From Chloroflexota bacterium (GTDB lineage Bacteria; Chloroflexota; Anaerolineae; J102): 7,320 nucleotides of DNA. This document shows positions 1-5,847 of this stretch, piece by piece. The stretch's first letter is position 1. Each line of letters starts with the position of its first letter. Both the position numbers and the translations under genes were made by a program. The notes below the pieces were generated by a model. It worked only from the letters and a program-made list of their open reading frames with translations, did no database searches and was not told where the DNA came from. The stretch is taken from contig JAJRXO010000130.1 in the NCBI GenBank assembly GCA_024276255.1, forward strand, positions 1-7,320. Reading direction: 5' to 3'.

Positions 1-1
1 C

Positions 2-292
2 GATGAATACAATGTGGTGCCAGCCCTGTACGAGAGCAAAGCCGATGGCCTGGCGCACATCCCGCAAATTGCCCGCGCCTATGCCCCCCGCCTGGGGCTG
101 CCTGTGGGCGTACTCACCAAATACCTGCACGATCTGCGCTACGATCTCAGACCTCGTGATCGGGCTGGCCTGCTCACCTACTTCCGCCTGGCCCTGCCCG
201 ACTTCCAGCCCGAGCAACTGTCCTGCTGGCTCCCTGACGAGGGCCTGCGCCCCATCTTCGCCAGCATCCAACCTGCCGACATCGTACCTTGA
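2..292 (+). CDS. C-terminal part of MqnA-like chorismate dehydratase (partial, 5' end outside window)
   Basis: The open frame enters from the left edge and ends at TGA 290-292, leaving 96 visible residues. It carries a stretch LGLPVGVLTKYL then LRYDL-P-D-AGL--YFRLA. This resembles the C-terminal helical end of MqnA-family proteins, where a 'YL...LRYDL...AGL..F..LA' pattern is usual. MqnA proteins are periplasmic-binding-protein-like enzymes that dehydrate chorismate to 3-[(1-carboxyvinyl)oxy]benzoate, the first step of the futalosine route to menaquinone, in the cytoplasm. The tail after residue LALPDF (about 28 residues ending ADIVP) is longer than I would expect for the family. No catalytic residues are in the visible part, so the call rests on this tail motif alone; the related MqnD or another binding-protein-fold protein remains possible. 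The GTG at 14 is an internal valine, not the start. No mqn neighbour is visible in this window. Confidence 0.55.
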   Translation, partial: DEYNVVPALYESKADGLAHIPQIARAYAPRLGLPVGVLTKYLHDLRYDLRPRDRAGLLTYFRLALPDFQPEQLSCWLPDEGLRPIFASIQPADIVP

Positions 293-357
293 CCCTCATG
301 AGCCTGATGAAATCACGTAACACGCCGCCATCAGAATAGTCCGACGGCAAGCGGGCC

Positions 358-393
358 GGCGCCATTACCTATGTAAATCCCGTTGGCGCCATT
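358..393. repeat. 9-bp direct repeat GGCGCCATT
   Basis: GGCGCCATT occurs at 358-366 and again at 385-393, a 27-nt period. Each copy contains the palindrome GGCGCC. The two copies could be a small binding site pair or simply chance in GC-rich DNA; nothing else around them supports a function. Confidence 0.35.
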
Positions 394-416
394 CTATTTT
401 CACAACAAACGTTCAT

Positions 417-430
417 GCTGGCATGCCAGC
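417..430. repeat. 14-bp perfect palindrome
   Basis: GCTGGCATGCCAGC at 417-430 is identical to its reverse complement. It lies between the ends of two convergent genes, not in front of a start codon, so an operator role is not obvious. It could be a dyad recognised by a DNA-binding protein or part of a 3'-end RNA structure; it has no loop, so as RNA it would only form a small hairpin. Confidence 0.4.
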
Positions 431-432
431 GC

Positions 433-466
433 CACGGAGGATGAAAAAAGATCAATCCGTGTTTTT
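433..466 (+). terminator. Weak candidate intrinsic terminator for the MqnA-like gene
   Basis: CACGGA (433-438) can pair with TCCGTG (456-461) around a 17-nt A-rich loop, and is followed at once by five Ts (462-466). The stem is short and the loop long, and it lies 140 nt past the stop codon of the MqnA-like gene. It is oriented to end rightward transcription. I rate it as possible rather than likely. Confidence 0.3.
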
Positions 467-497
467 CTGTGCTCGTCCGCGTCCTGTTTTCAAAACA

Positions 498-529
498 AAG
501 TCCCGTCCTTGTGCGAAAGGACGGGACTT
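498..529 (-). terminator. Intrinsic terminator of the dodecin gene
   Basis: A perfect 13-bp stem, AAGTCCCGTCCTT (498-510) with AAGGACGGGACTT (517-529), encloses a 6-nt loop. Read on the minus strand it starts 6 nt after the dodecin stop codon and is followed by a T-rich stretch (complement of 488-497). On the plus strand no T-run follows, so it acts on leftward transcription. Confidence 0.85.
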
Positions 530-535
530 CTGGCA

Positions 536-742
536 TCAGGATTCAACGCCGAATGCCACCTTGACCGTTGCCTTGTACTGCGTGATCTTGCCGTCCTTGA
601 CCTTGGCCGTCCATTTGACGACCTCAACACCGCTGATGCCGTGCAGAGTCTGAGCAGCTTCTTTCAATGCAATATTCACAGCATCTTCCCATCCTTTTTC
701 GGAAGATCCGACGAGTTCGATCACTTTGGCTACTTTTGCCAT
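536..742 (-). CDS. Dodecin family protein (68 aa)
   Basis: The 68-residue product has the dodecin layout: a first beta strand (AKVIELVGSS, residues 5-14), one helix (W18 to T32), then two strands (VEVVKWTAKV, 39-48, and ITQYKATVKVAF, 53-64). Dodecins form hollow 12-subunit spheres in the cytoplasm; many bind two flavins per site and buffer riboflavin, FMN or FAD. Family length is usually 65-75 residues, so this is complete. The start is fixed by AGGAGG (complement of 748-753) 5 nt before ATG. The residue that aligns, through the shared EVV motif, with the flavin-stacking Trp of well-studied dodecins is Gly38 here; W44 and W18 sit elsewhere. It may therefore belong to a branch that does not bind flavin in the usual way, such as that of the mycobacterial 'calcium dodecin'. 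It is monocistronic, with its own promoter and terminator, and is divergent from gltB. Confidence 0.92.
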   Translation of the reverse strand: MAKVAKVIELVGSSEKGWEDAVNIALKEAAQTLHGISGVEVVKWTAKVKDGKITQYKATVKVAFGVES

Positions 743-779
743 AACAACCTCCTGGGTTTGTGAAAATGGCTCTGGCTGA

Positions 780-795
780 ATTGCCTCGGGGCAAT
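780..795 (-). other. Small hairpin in the dodecin 5' leader
   Basis: ATTGCC (780-785) and GGCAAT (790-795) form a 6-bp stem with a 4-nt loop, within the roughly 80-nt untranslated leader predicted from the dodecin promoter. It is about 37 nt before the start codon and does not cover the Shine-Dalgarno sequence, so a simple RNA-stability role is as likely as control. Confidence 0.35.
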
Positions 796-831
796 ATCAC
801 AGAGAAGGGCGTGAGAAAAACCAACGCCTTC

Positions 832-860
832 ATCATACTGCAAACGACGCCAGGTGTAAA
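832..860 (-). promoter_or_regulatory. Sigma-70-type promoter for the dodecin gene
   Basis: On the minus strand TTTACA (complement of 855-860) is followed after exactly 17 nt by TATGAT (complement of 832-837). Each hexamer matches the consensus at 5 of 6 positions. Transcription would begin near 825, giving a leader of about 80 nt before the ATG. Confidence 0.65.
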
Positions 861-889
861 ACAGCGTGAGGGAAGCCACTGACGTAAAT

Positions 890-918
890 TAGACAGTAAG
901 CTAAAGCTCATTTATAAT
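890..918 (+). promoter_or_regulatory. Sigma-70-type promoter for the gltB leader
   Basis: TAGACA (890-895; 5 of 6 to consensus) lies exactly 17 nt before a perfect TATAAT (913-918). The expected start of transcription is around 925, which gives a 5' leader of about 110 nt before gltB. The -35 element is 29 bp from the -35 of the divergent dodecin promoter, so a regulator bound between them could affect both. Confidence 0.75.
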
Positions 919-925
919 GAGCTTT
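903..925. promoter_or_regulatory. 9-bp inverted repeat over the gltB -10 element (candidate operator)
   Basis: AAAGCTCAT (903-911) and ATGAGCTTT (917-925) are perfect inverted repeats separated by 5 nt, and the -10 TATAAT lies inside the dyad and overlaps its right arm. A protein bound here would block polymerase, so a repressor site is the natural reading. No regulator gene is in view, and the dyad does not match an operator that I can name. Confidence 0.5.
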
Positions 926-958
926 CATCAATCCGGCACTGTCGCCAACCTGGCTATG

Positions 959-1007
959 ACGCCCCTGTGGTTCTGCTTGCCTGCAGACCAGGGGCGTTTT
1001 CATTTTT
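959..1007 (+). terminator. Terminator-like hairpin in the gltB leader (candidate attenuator)
   Basis: The arm 959-976 (ACGCCCCTG then GGT and CTGC) pairs with 983-997 (GCAGACCAGGGGCGT) with small bulges at 967-968 and 971-972, a 6-nt loop at 977-982, and a T-rich tail TTTTCATTTTT (997-1007). This is an intrinsic-terminator shape, placed about 35 nt after the predicted transcription start and 27 nt before gltB. Two readings fit: a transcription attenuator controlling gltB, or the end of a separate small RNA of roughly 80 nt. CCTGG (949-953) can pair with CCAGG (988-992), which would compete with the terminator stem, but this is only 5 bp. Confidence 0.6.
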
Positions 1008-1034
1008 CAGCTTTGCATTCATCCCACAAAAACC

Positions 1035-4000
1035 ATGGCTACTTCCCCATACATCCCCGATCCCCAAAGTCTGAAACACGGTTTGTACGATCCCCGTTTC
1101 GAACGCGATGCCTGTGGCATCGGCCTGATCACCGACATCCCCGGCCGGCGCAGTCACACCATCGTCGAGATGGCCATCCATGCTCTGGCCAACATGGAAC
1201 ACCGCGGGGGCATTGCCGCGGATGCTGGCACCGGTGATGGCGCCGGCATCCTCACACAGATCCCCATCCAGTTCTTCGGCCAGCTACTGGAGCTTCCCCA
1301 AATCAAATACGGGGACATGGCCGTGGGCATGTTCTTCGCTGATCCCCGCGCCGACACCGAGACATGGCAGGAGATGGTGAGGGCCAAACTGGGATTGATG
1401 GGACTGAGCGTACTCACATGGCGACACGTGCCCGTGCAAACTTCCGCCCTGGGCAGGGTAGCCGCCCACACACAGCCCGATGTCTGGCAGGTTTTCGTGC
1501 CCCGGCCCGATGCCCTCGACCGCGGAAGCGCATTTGAAAAAGTGCTCTATCTGGCCCGAAGGGCTATCGAAGCCGAAGTCAGCGCCACCCACAGTTCACT
1601 GTATATCCCCTCGTTCTCCAGCCTCACACTCGTCTACAAAGGCCTGATGTTGGGCTCTCAACTGTCAGTGTACTATCCCGATCTGGCCGACCCCAGCTAT
1701 CGCACGGCCATCGCCCTCTTTCATCAGCGCTATGCCACCAACACATTCCCCAATTGGCAGCGGGCCCAGCCCTTCCGGCTGCTGGCTCACAATGGCGAGA
1801 TCAACACGCTGCAGGGCAACATCAACTGGATGCGGGCGCGCGAGCAGGGCTTTGGTCACGATGGCTGGGCCGAGGCCATTCGCCCCATCATCGACCGCAA
1901 CGGCTCCGACAGCGCCATGCTCGACAACGTGGTGGAGGCATTGGTACGCAGCGGCCGCCAGTTGCGGCACGTGCTGATGATGCTCCTGCCCGAAGCCTGG
2001 GAGCACATCCCGGATCTGCCGGCAGCGCGACGCGACTTCTATCGCTACCATCGTTGCCTTAGCGAACCCTGGGACGGGCCGGCCGCCCTGGTGTTCAGCG
2101 ATGGCCGCATGGCCGGAGCCACACTCGATCGCAACGGCCTGCGCCCCATCCGCTATTTCCGCACCTGCGATGGCCTGCTGGTGTGTGCATCCGAAACCGG
2201 CGTCATGGATATCCCCGACAGCCAGATCAACTGGCGCGGCAAACTGGGACCGGGACAGATGTTCATCGTCGACACCCTGCGCGGACGCTTGCTGAAAAAC
2301 GACGAAACCAAGGCCGAGGTGTGCAATCGACGGCCCTACGGCCAATGGACCCGCTCACGGCTCTATAAACTGGACGAGATCGAACGCGTCATCCGCCGCC
2401 AGCCCGACAGGCTGGATGCCGCCCGCACCCCTGGCGATCCGGTGTATGAAGAGGGCTTTTTATGGGAACCGTCATCCGAGGACGAGCAGCCCCCCGCCTT
2501 GCTGCCCCGCCAACAACTGTTCGGATTCACCACCGAGGCAGTCTCCACCGTACTCAAATCCATGGCCCTCTCGGGCAAGGAACCCATCGGCGCCATGGGG
2601 GATGATACCCCACCCGCCGTGCTCTCCCATCTTCCCCGCCCCATCAGCCACTATTTCAAACAGCGCTTCGCCGAAGTCACCAACCCGCCCATCGATCCCC
2701 TGCGCGAGCACATCGTGATGTCATTGACGACCTTGCTGGGGCGTCGCCGCAGCATTCTTACAGAGACGCCCAATCACGCGAGGCTCCTGCAAATCGATAG
2801 CCCCGTGTTGGATCGCAACGCCCTGGCCCTGTTGTGTCGTCTGCGCCGCCCGGCCGAAGTACCCTTCGACGACAGCCACGACGGCCTGCCTTTCTCGATG
2901 GTCGAACTGGACATGACGTTCCCCGCCGCCGGGGGACCGGCAGCACTGGAGCAGCGCCTGGACGATCTCTGTCAACAGGCAGCCACAGCGCTGGCCAATG
3001 GCCACAACATCCTCCTGCTCACCGACCATCTGGCCGGGCCCGACCGGGCCCCTGTGCCCAGCCTGCTGGCCGTGGGAGCGGTGCATCAACATCTCATCCG
3101 TCGCGGCTTGCGTATGCACGGCAGCCTCATTGTAGCTGCCGGCGACGTGGCCGGCGTGCATCGTCTGGCGACCCTCATCGGCTACGGCGCCAATGCCGTG
3201 CACCCCTGGCTGGGCCTCGATACCGTGCACAATCTGGCCGTGGGCGGTCGACTGAAAGGCCTGAAATCCGGTGAAGCAGCCGAGGCAAACTATCTACAGG
3301 CATTGGAAACCGGCTTGCTGAAGATCATGTCGAAAATGGGGATCAGCACCGTGGACAGCTATTGTGGGGCGCAGGTATTCGAATGCATCGGCCTGGCCCC
3401 CGAAGTCATCGAACGGTGTTTTACAGGCACCCCCAGCCGACTGGGAGGCATTGGCTTCCGCGAAATCGCCGAGGATGTATTGCGCCTGCTGGCCCAGGCC
3501 TACGAACTCCCCGGAAATCGCCTGCATCACTGGGGCTTCTTCAAATATCGGCAGCAGGGCGAACGTCATGCTCTTACCCCCGACCTGATCTCCCAGCTAC
3601 ATCAGGCCGTGCGCATGCACGGCGCTGTCAACGGCAACTTTGCCAGCGCCTACGCCCGCTACAAAGCCTACAGCGAGGCTCTGCAACAGGGCCCGCCCAC
3701 AGATTTACGGGACTTGCTGCGCTTCAAACCCGGGCGCAAGCCCATTCCCGTGGACGAAGTCGAACCCGTCGATGCCATTATCCGGCGTTTCAGCACCGCG
3801 GCCATGTCGATGGGGGCGCTGAGCGCCGAGGCCCATCAGGATCTGGCCCTGGCCATGAATCGCCTGGGAGGGCGATCCAACAGCGGTGAGGGGGGAGAGG
3901 ATCCGGCGCGGCTGGGCAGCGATCGTAACAGTGCCGTCAAACAGATCGCATCAGGTCGATTCGGCGTCACGCCGCCGTATCTGCTTTCCGCGCGCGAACT

Positions 4001-5684
4001 GCAGATCAAAATGGCGCAGGGTTCCAAACCGGGCGAGGGCGGACATCTGCCGGGGCACAAAGTCACGCCCCAGATCGCCGCCATTCGCCTTACCACCCCC
4101 GGCGTGGCCCTGATCTCGCCCCCTCCGCATCATGACATCTACTCCATCGAAGACCTGTCGCAGCTCATCTACGATCTGCGACAGATCAACCCCAGGGCCG
4201 AGATCTGTGTAAAACTGGTGGCACAGGCTGGTGTGGGGGCCATTGCCGCCGGCGTGGCCAAGGGCCGGGCTAATGCCGTGTTGATCTCGGGCAGCGACGG
4301 CGGCACAGGGGCTTCCCCCCTCTCATCCATCAAGCACACTGGCATTCCCTGGGAGATTGGGCTGGCCGAAACCCAGCAGGTATTGCGGGCCAGCGGCCTG
4401 CGCGATCGCGTGGTGGTACGCACCGATGGCGGCCTGCGAAACGGCCGTGATGTGCTGATGGCAGCCATTCTGGGCGCTGACGAATTCTCCTTCGGTACCC
4501 TGCCCATGCTGGCCCTGGGCTGCAAGATGGCGCGCGTGTGCCACCGCAACACCTGCCCTGTTGGCGTGGCCACCCAGGACCCCCGCCTGCGCGCTCGCTA
4601 CCAGGGCCGGCCCGAACACGTCATCGCCCTGTTCCACTTCATCGCTCAGGAAGTACGCGAGCTGCTGGCTTCCCTGGGGTTCCGACGCCTGGACGAGGTG
4701 ATCGGTCATACCGAACTCCTGGAGCAGGTGCACAGCGGCAACCCGGCCTTCGATGCCTTGAACCTGGATCCCATACTCACCCAACCCGATGTGCCGGTAC
4801 CCTACCATTTCGTGCAGAGCCCCGATCATGACGATCCCCATGAGCTGGGTAATCGCCTGGCAGAAGCCGTCGTGGCGGCCATCACCCTGGATGAACTGCC
4901 TTTCCGCCGCGAGATCAACATTCGCAACATCGACCGCACGGTGGGAGCACGCTTAAGCGGGCGGCTCACACAACTGGGAAAAACCGATCTGCCCGACGGC
5001 AGCATCGACATCACCTTCCGCGGCCACGCTGGACAATCATTCGCCGCCTTTTTGCCTGCGGGTGTGCGGTTTGTCCTCATCGGCGATGCCAATGACTATG
5101 TGGGCAAGGGCCTGGCCGGGGGCACGGTGATCGTGCGACCAAGCGACGATGCCCCTTATGCCTGGGAAGACAACTATATCATGGGCAACACCGTGCTCTA
5201 CGGCGCAACCGGCGGCGTCCTGTTTGCCGCCGGTCGGGCCGGAGAACGCTTTGCCGTGCGAAACAGCCGCGCCTGTGCGGTAGTAGAAGGCATTGGCGAT
5301 CACGGTTGCGAATACATGACCGGGGGCACGGTCGTGGTGTTGGGGCGCACAGGCAATAACTTCGGTGCTGGCATGACCGGCGGCCAGGCCTTTGTGCTGG
5401 ACACCGGCCCCGCGGGACAGCCCGAATTCCCGCAGCGCCTGAACGATGAGCTGGTATTTGCCACCCGCGTGCACGATGCAGAGGCGCAGGCACTTCTACA
5501 CCGTCTGATCCAGCAGCACTTCGAGGCCACAACCAGCGAGCAGGCACGCTCCATCCTGGAGCACTGGGAGGAAATGCTGCCCCGATTCTGGCACGTACGA
5601 CCGCGCTGGATGCGGGAAGCGCGGCGTAACGAGGAGACAGCCCCTGATCAGGTAATGGGGATGAGTATGGCGCGTTATGGATAG
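1035..5684 (+). CDS. gltB: Glutamate synthase large (alpha) subunit, NADPH-type
   Basis: The 1549-residue product is full length for GOGAT alpha subunits (about 1480-1550). It transfers the amide nitrogen of glutamine to 2-oxoglutarate, giving two glutamates; with glutamine synthetase this is the main ammonia assimilation cycle, in the cytoplasm. Domains in order: an N-terminal class II glutaminase (catalytic Cys27 in DACGIG; EHRGG at 55-59; NGEINTLQGN from N253), a central domain (about 490-790), the FMN-binding synthase barrel (SMGALS near 925, SNSGEGGE at 948-955, SGSDGGTGASPLSS from 1085), the 3Fe-4S ligands C1163, C1169 and C1174 (CX5CX4C), and a GXGXG beta-helix (about 1290-1480). Cys27 implies removal of a 26-residue propeptide. 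Between EDPAR and SAVKQ there is no insertion of the kind seen in ferredoxin-dependent enzymes, so it should need GltD, which is not adjacent. ATG 1035 has no clear Shine-Dalgarno sequence; no better in-frame ATG or GTG precedes it in the leader, so the start is likely but not certain. Confidence 0.97.
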   Translation: MATSPYIPDPQSLKHGLYDPRFERDACGIGLITDIPGRRSHTIVEMAIHALANMEHRGGIAADAGTGDGAGILTQIPIQFFGQLLELPQIKYGDMAVGMFFADPRADTETWQEMVRAKLGLMGLSVLTWRHVPVQTSALGRVAAHTQPDVWQVFVPRPDALDRGSAFEKVLYLARRAIEAEVSATHSSLYIPSFSSLTLVYKGLMLGSQLSVYYPDLADPSYRTAIALFHQRYATNTFPNWQRAQPFRLLAHNGEINTLQGNINWMRAREQGFGHDGWAEAIRPIIDRNGSDSAMLDNVVEALVRSGRQLRHVLMMLLPEAWEHIPDLPAARRDFYRYHRCLSEPWDGPAALVFSDGRMAGATLDRNGLRPIRYFRTCDGLLVCASETGVMDIPDSQINWRGKLGPGQMFIVDTLRGRLLKNDETKAEVCNRRPYGQWTRSRLYKLDEIERVIRRQPDRLDAARTPGDPVYEEGFLWEPSSEDEQPPALLPRQQLFGFTTEAVSTVLKSMALSGKEPIGAMGDDTPPAVLSHLPRPISHYFKQRFAEVTNPPIDPLREHIVMSLTTLLGRRRSILTETPNHARLLQIDSPVLDRNALALLCRLRRPAEVPFDDSHDGLPFSMVELDMTFPAAGGPAALEQRLDDLCQQAATALANGHNILLLTDHLAGPDRAPVPSLLAVGAVHQHLIRRGLRMHGSLIVAAGDVAGVHRLATLIGYGANAVHPWLGLDTVHNLAVGGRLKGLKSGEAAEANYLQALETGLLKIMSKMGISTVDSYCGAQVFECIGLAPEVIERCFTGTPSRLGGIGFREIAEDVLRLLAQAYELPGNRLHHWGFFKYRQQGERHALTPDLISQLHQAVRMHGAVNGNFASAYARYKAYSEALQQGPPTDLRDLLRFKPGRKPIPVDEVEPVDAIIRRFSTAAMSMGALSAEAHQDLALAMNRLGGRSNSGEGGEDPARLGSDRNSAVKQIASGRFGVTPPYLLSARELQIKMAQGSKPGEGGHLPGHKVTPQIAAIRLTTPGVALISPPPHHDIYSIEDLSQLIYDLRQINPRAEICVKLVAQAGVGAIAAGVAKGRANAVLISGSDGGTGASPLSSIKHTGIPWEIGLAETQQVLRASGLRDRVVVRTDGGLRNGRDVLMAAILGADEFSFGTLPMLALGCKMARVCHRNTCPVGVATQDPRLRARYQGRPEHVIALFHFIAQEVRELLASLGFRRLDEVIGHTELLEQVHSGNPAFDALNLDPILTQPDVPVPYHFVQSPDHDDPHELGNRLAEAVVAAITLDELPFRREINIRNIDRTVGARLSGRLTQLGKTDLPDGSIDITFRGHAGQSFAAFLPAGVRFVLIGDANDYVGKGLAGGTVIVRPSDDAPYAWEDNYIMGNTVLYGATGGVLFAAGRAGERFAVRNSRACAVVEGIGDHGCEYMTGGTVVVLGRTGNNFGAGMTGGQAFVLDTGPAGQPEFPQRLNDELVFATRVHDAEAQALLHRLIQQHFEATTSEQARSILEHWEEMLPRFWHVRPRWMREARRNEETAPDQVMGMSMARYG

Positions 5685-5723
5685 CTGATCCGCTTTCCAA
5701 GATCACGTCTTTGCGCTACGATT

Positions 5724-5735
5724 GCATTATAATGC
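5724..5735. promoter_or_regulatory. Palindrome containing a TATAAT, candidate -10 for the acetyltransferase gene
   Basis: GCATTATAATGC (5724-5735) is a perfect 12-bp palindrome containing a consensus TATAAT (5728-5733). No good -35 hexamer lies 16-18 nt upstream and it is not a true extended -10, so promoter activity may need an activator. Transcription from it would start near 5740, some 105 nt before the ATG of the downstream gene. Its core resembles the dyad around the gltB -10. Confidence 0.4.
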
Positions 5736-5755
5736 CTGATTGTAAATACAGGCGG

Positions 5756-5785
5756 GTCCGGGGATGTTTTGAAACATTCCCGGAC
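5756..5785 (+). other. Strong hairpin between gltB and the acetyltransferase gene
   Basis: GTCCGGGGATGTT and its partner AACATTCCCGGAC form a 13-bp stem (one G-U pair) closed by a 4-nt loop at 5769-5772. No T-run follows on either strand, so it is not a standard intrinsic terminator. It sits 71 nt past the gltB stop and, if the TATAAT at 5728 is used, near the 5' end of the next mRNA. It could protect the gltB 3' end, stabilise the next transcript, or serve as a protein-binding RNA element. Confidence 0.55.
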
Positions 5786-5832
5786 AACAATGTAAATCAT
5801 CACCTCATAACTGAGGAGCACTGCATCGACGC

Positions 5833-5847
5833 AAAGGAAAGCCAATG
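5833..5847 (+). promoter_or_regulatory. RBS and start of the acetyltransferase gene
   Basis: AAAGGAAA (5833-5840) lies 4 nt before ATG 5845, with the AAGGA core 6 nt away. An in-frame TGA at 5812-5814 closes the frame upstream and no other ATG, GTG or TTG lies between, which settles the start. A second purine-rich run, GAGGAG (5813-5818), has no suitable start codon behind it. Confidence 0.7.

Larger units (their letters stand above)
293..497. other. Intergenic region between the MqnA-like gene and the dodecin terminator
   Basis: I see no credible gene here. It holds a 9-bp direct repeat GGCGCCATT (358-366 and 385-393), a 14-bp perfect palindrome at 417-430, a weak hairpin plus T-run at 433-466, and a short odd palindrome TGTTTTCAAAACA at 485-497. 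The two flanking genes are convergent, so this stretch mainly holds their 3' ends. Confidence 0.6.

Noticed and set aside
383..763. 126-codon plus-strand frame across the dodecin gene
   Set aside because: It is antisense to the dodecin gene and crosses its terminator; no RBS or family motif is seen.
925..1034. Known glutamine riboswitch in the gltB leader
   Set aside because: I could not match the conserved bases of the glnA or downstream-peptide motifs; only a terminator-like hairpin is seen.
917..1237. 106-codon plus-strand frame starting at ATG 917
   Set aside because: Its ATG lies inside the -10 element of the gltB promoter, upstream of the expected transcript start, and the frame overlaps gltB in another register.
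1665..2345. 226-codon minus-strand open frame inside gltB
   Set aside because: It is antisense to conserved glutaminase-domain sequence; composition explains it.
2721..3230. 169-codon minus-strand open frame inside gltB
   Set aside because: It is a shadow of the gltB reading frame with no family motif or RBS.
1035..5684. Ferredoxin-dependent glutamate synthase
   Set aside because: The insertion characteristic of ferredoxin-dependent enzymes is absent in the FMN domain between EDPAR and SAVKQ.
5756..5785. Intrinsic terminator of gltB
   Set aside because: The hairpin is strong but no T-run follows on either strand.
371..5798. ATGTAAATC shared at 371-379 and 5790-5798
   Set aside because: A 9-mer shared between two intergenic regions is close to chance and the surroundings differ.
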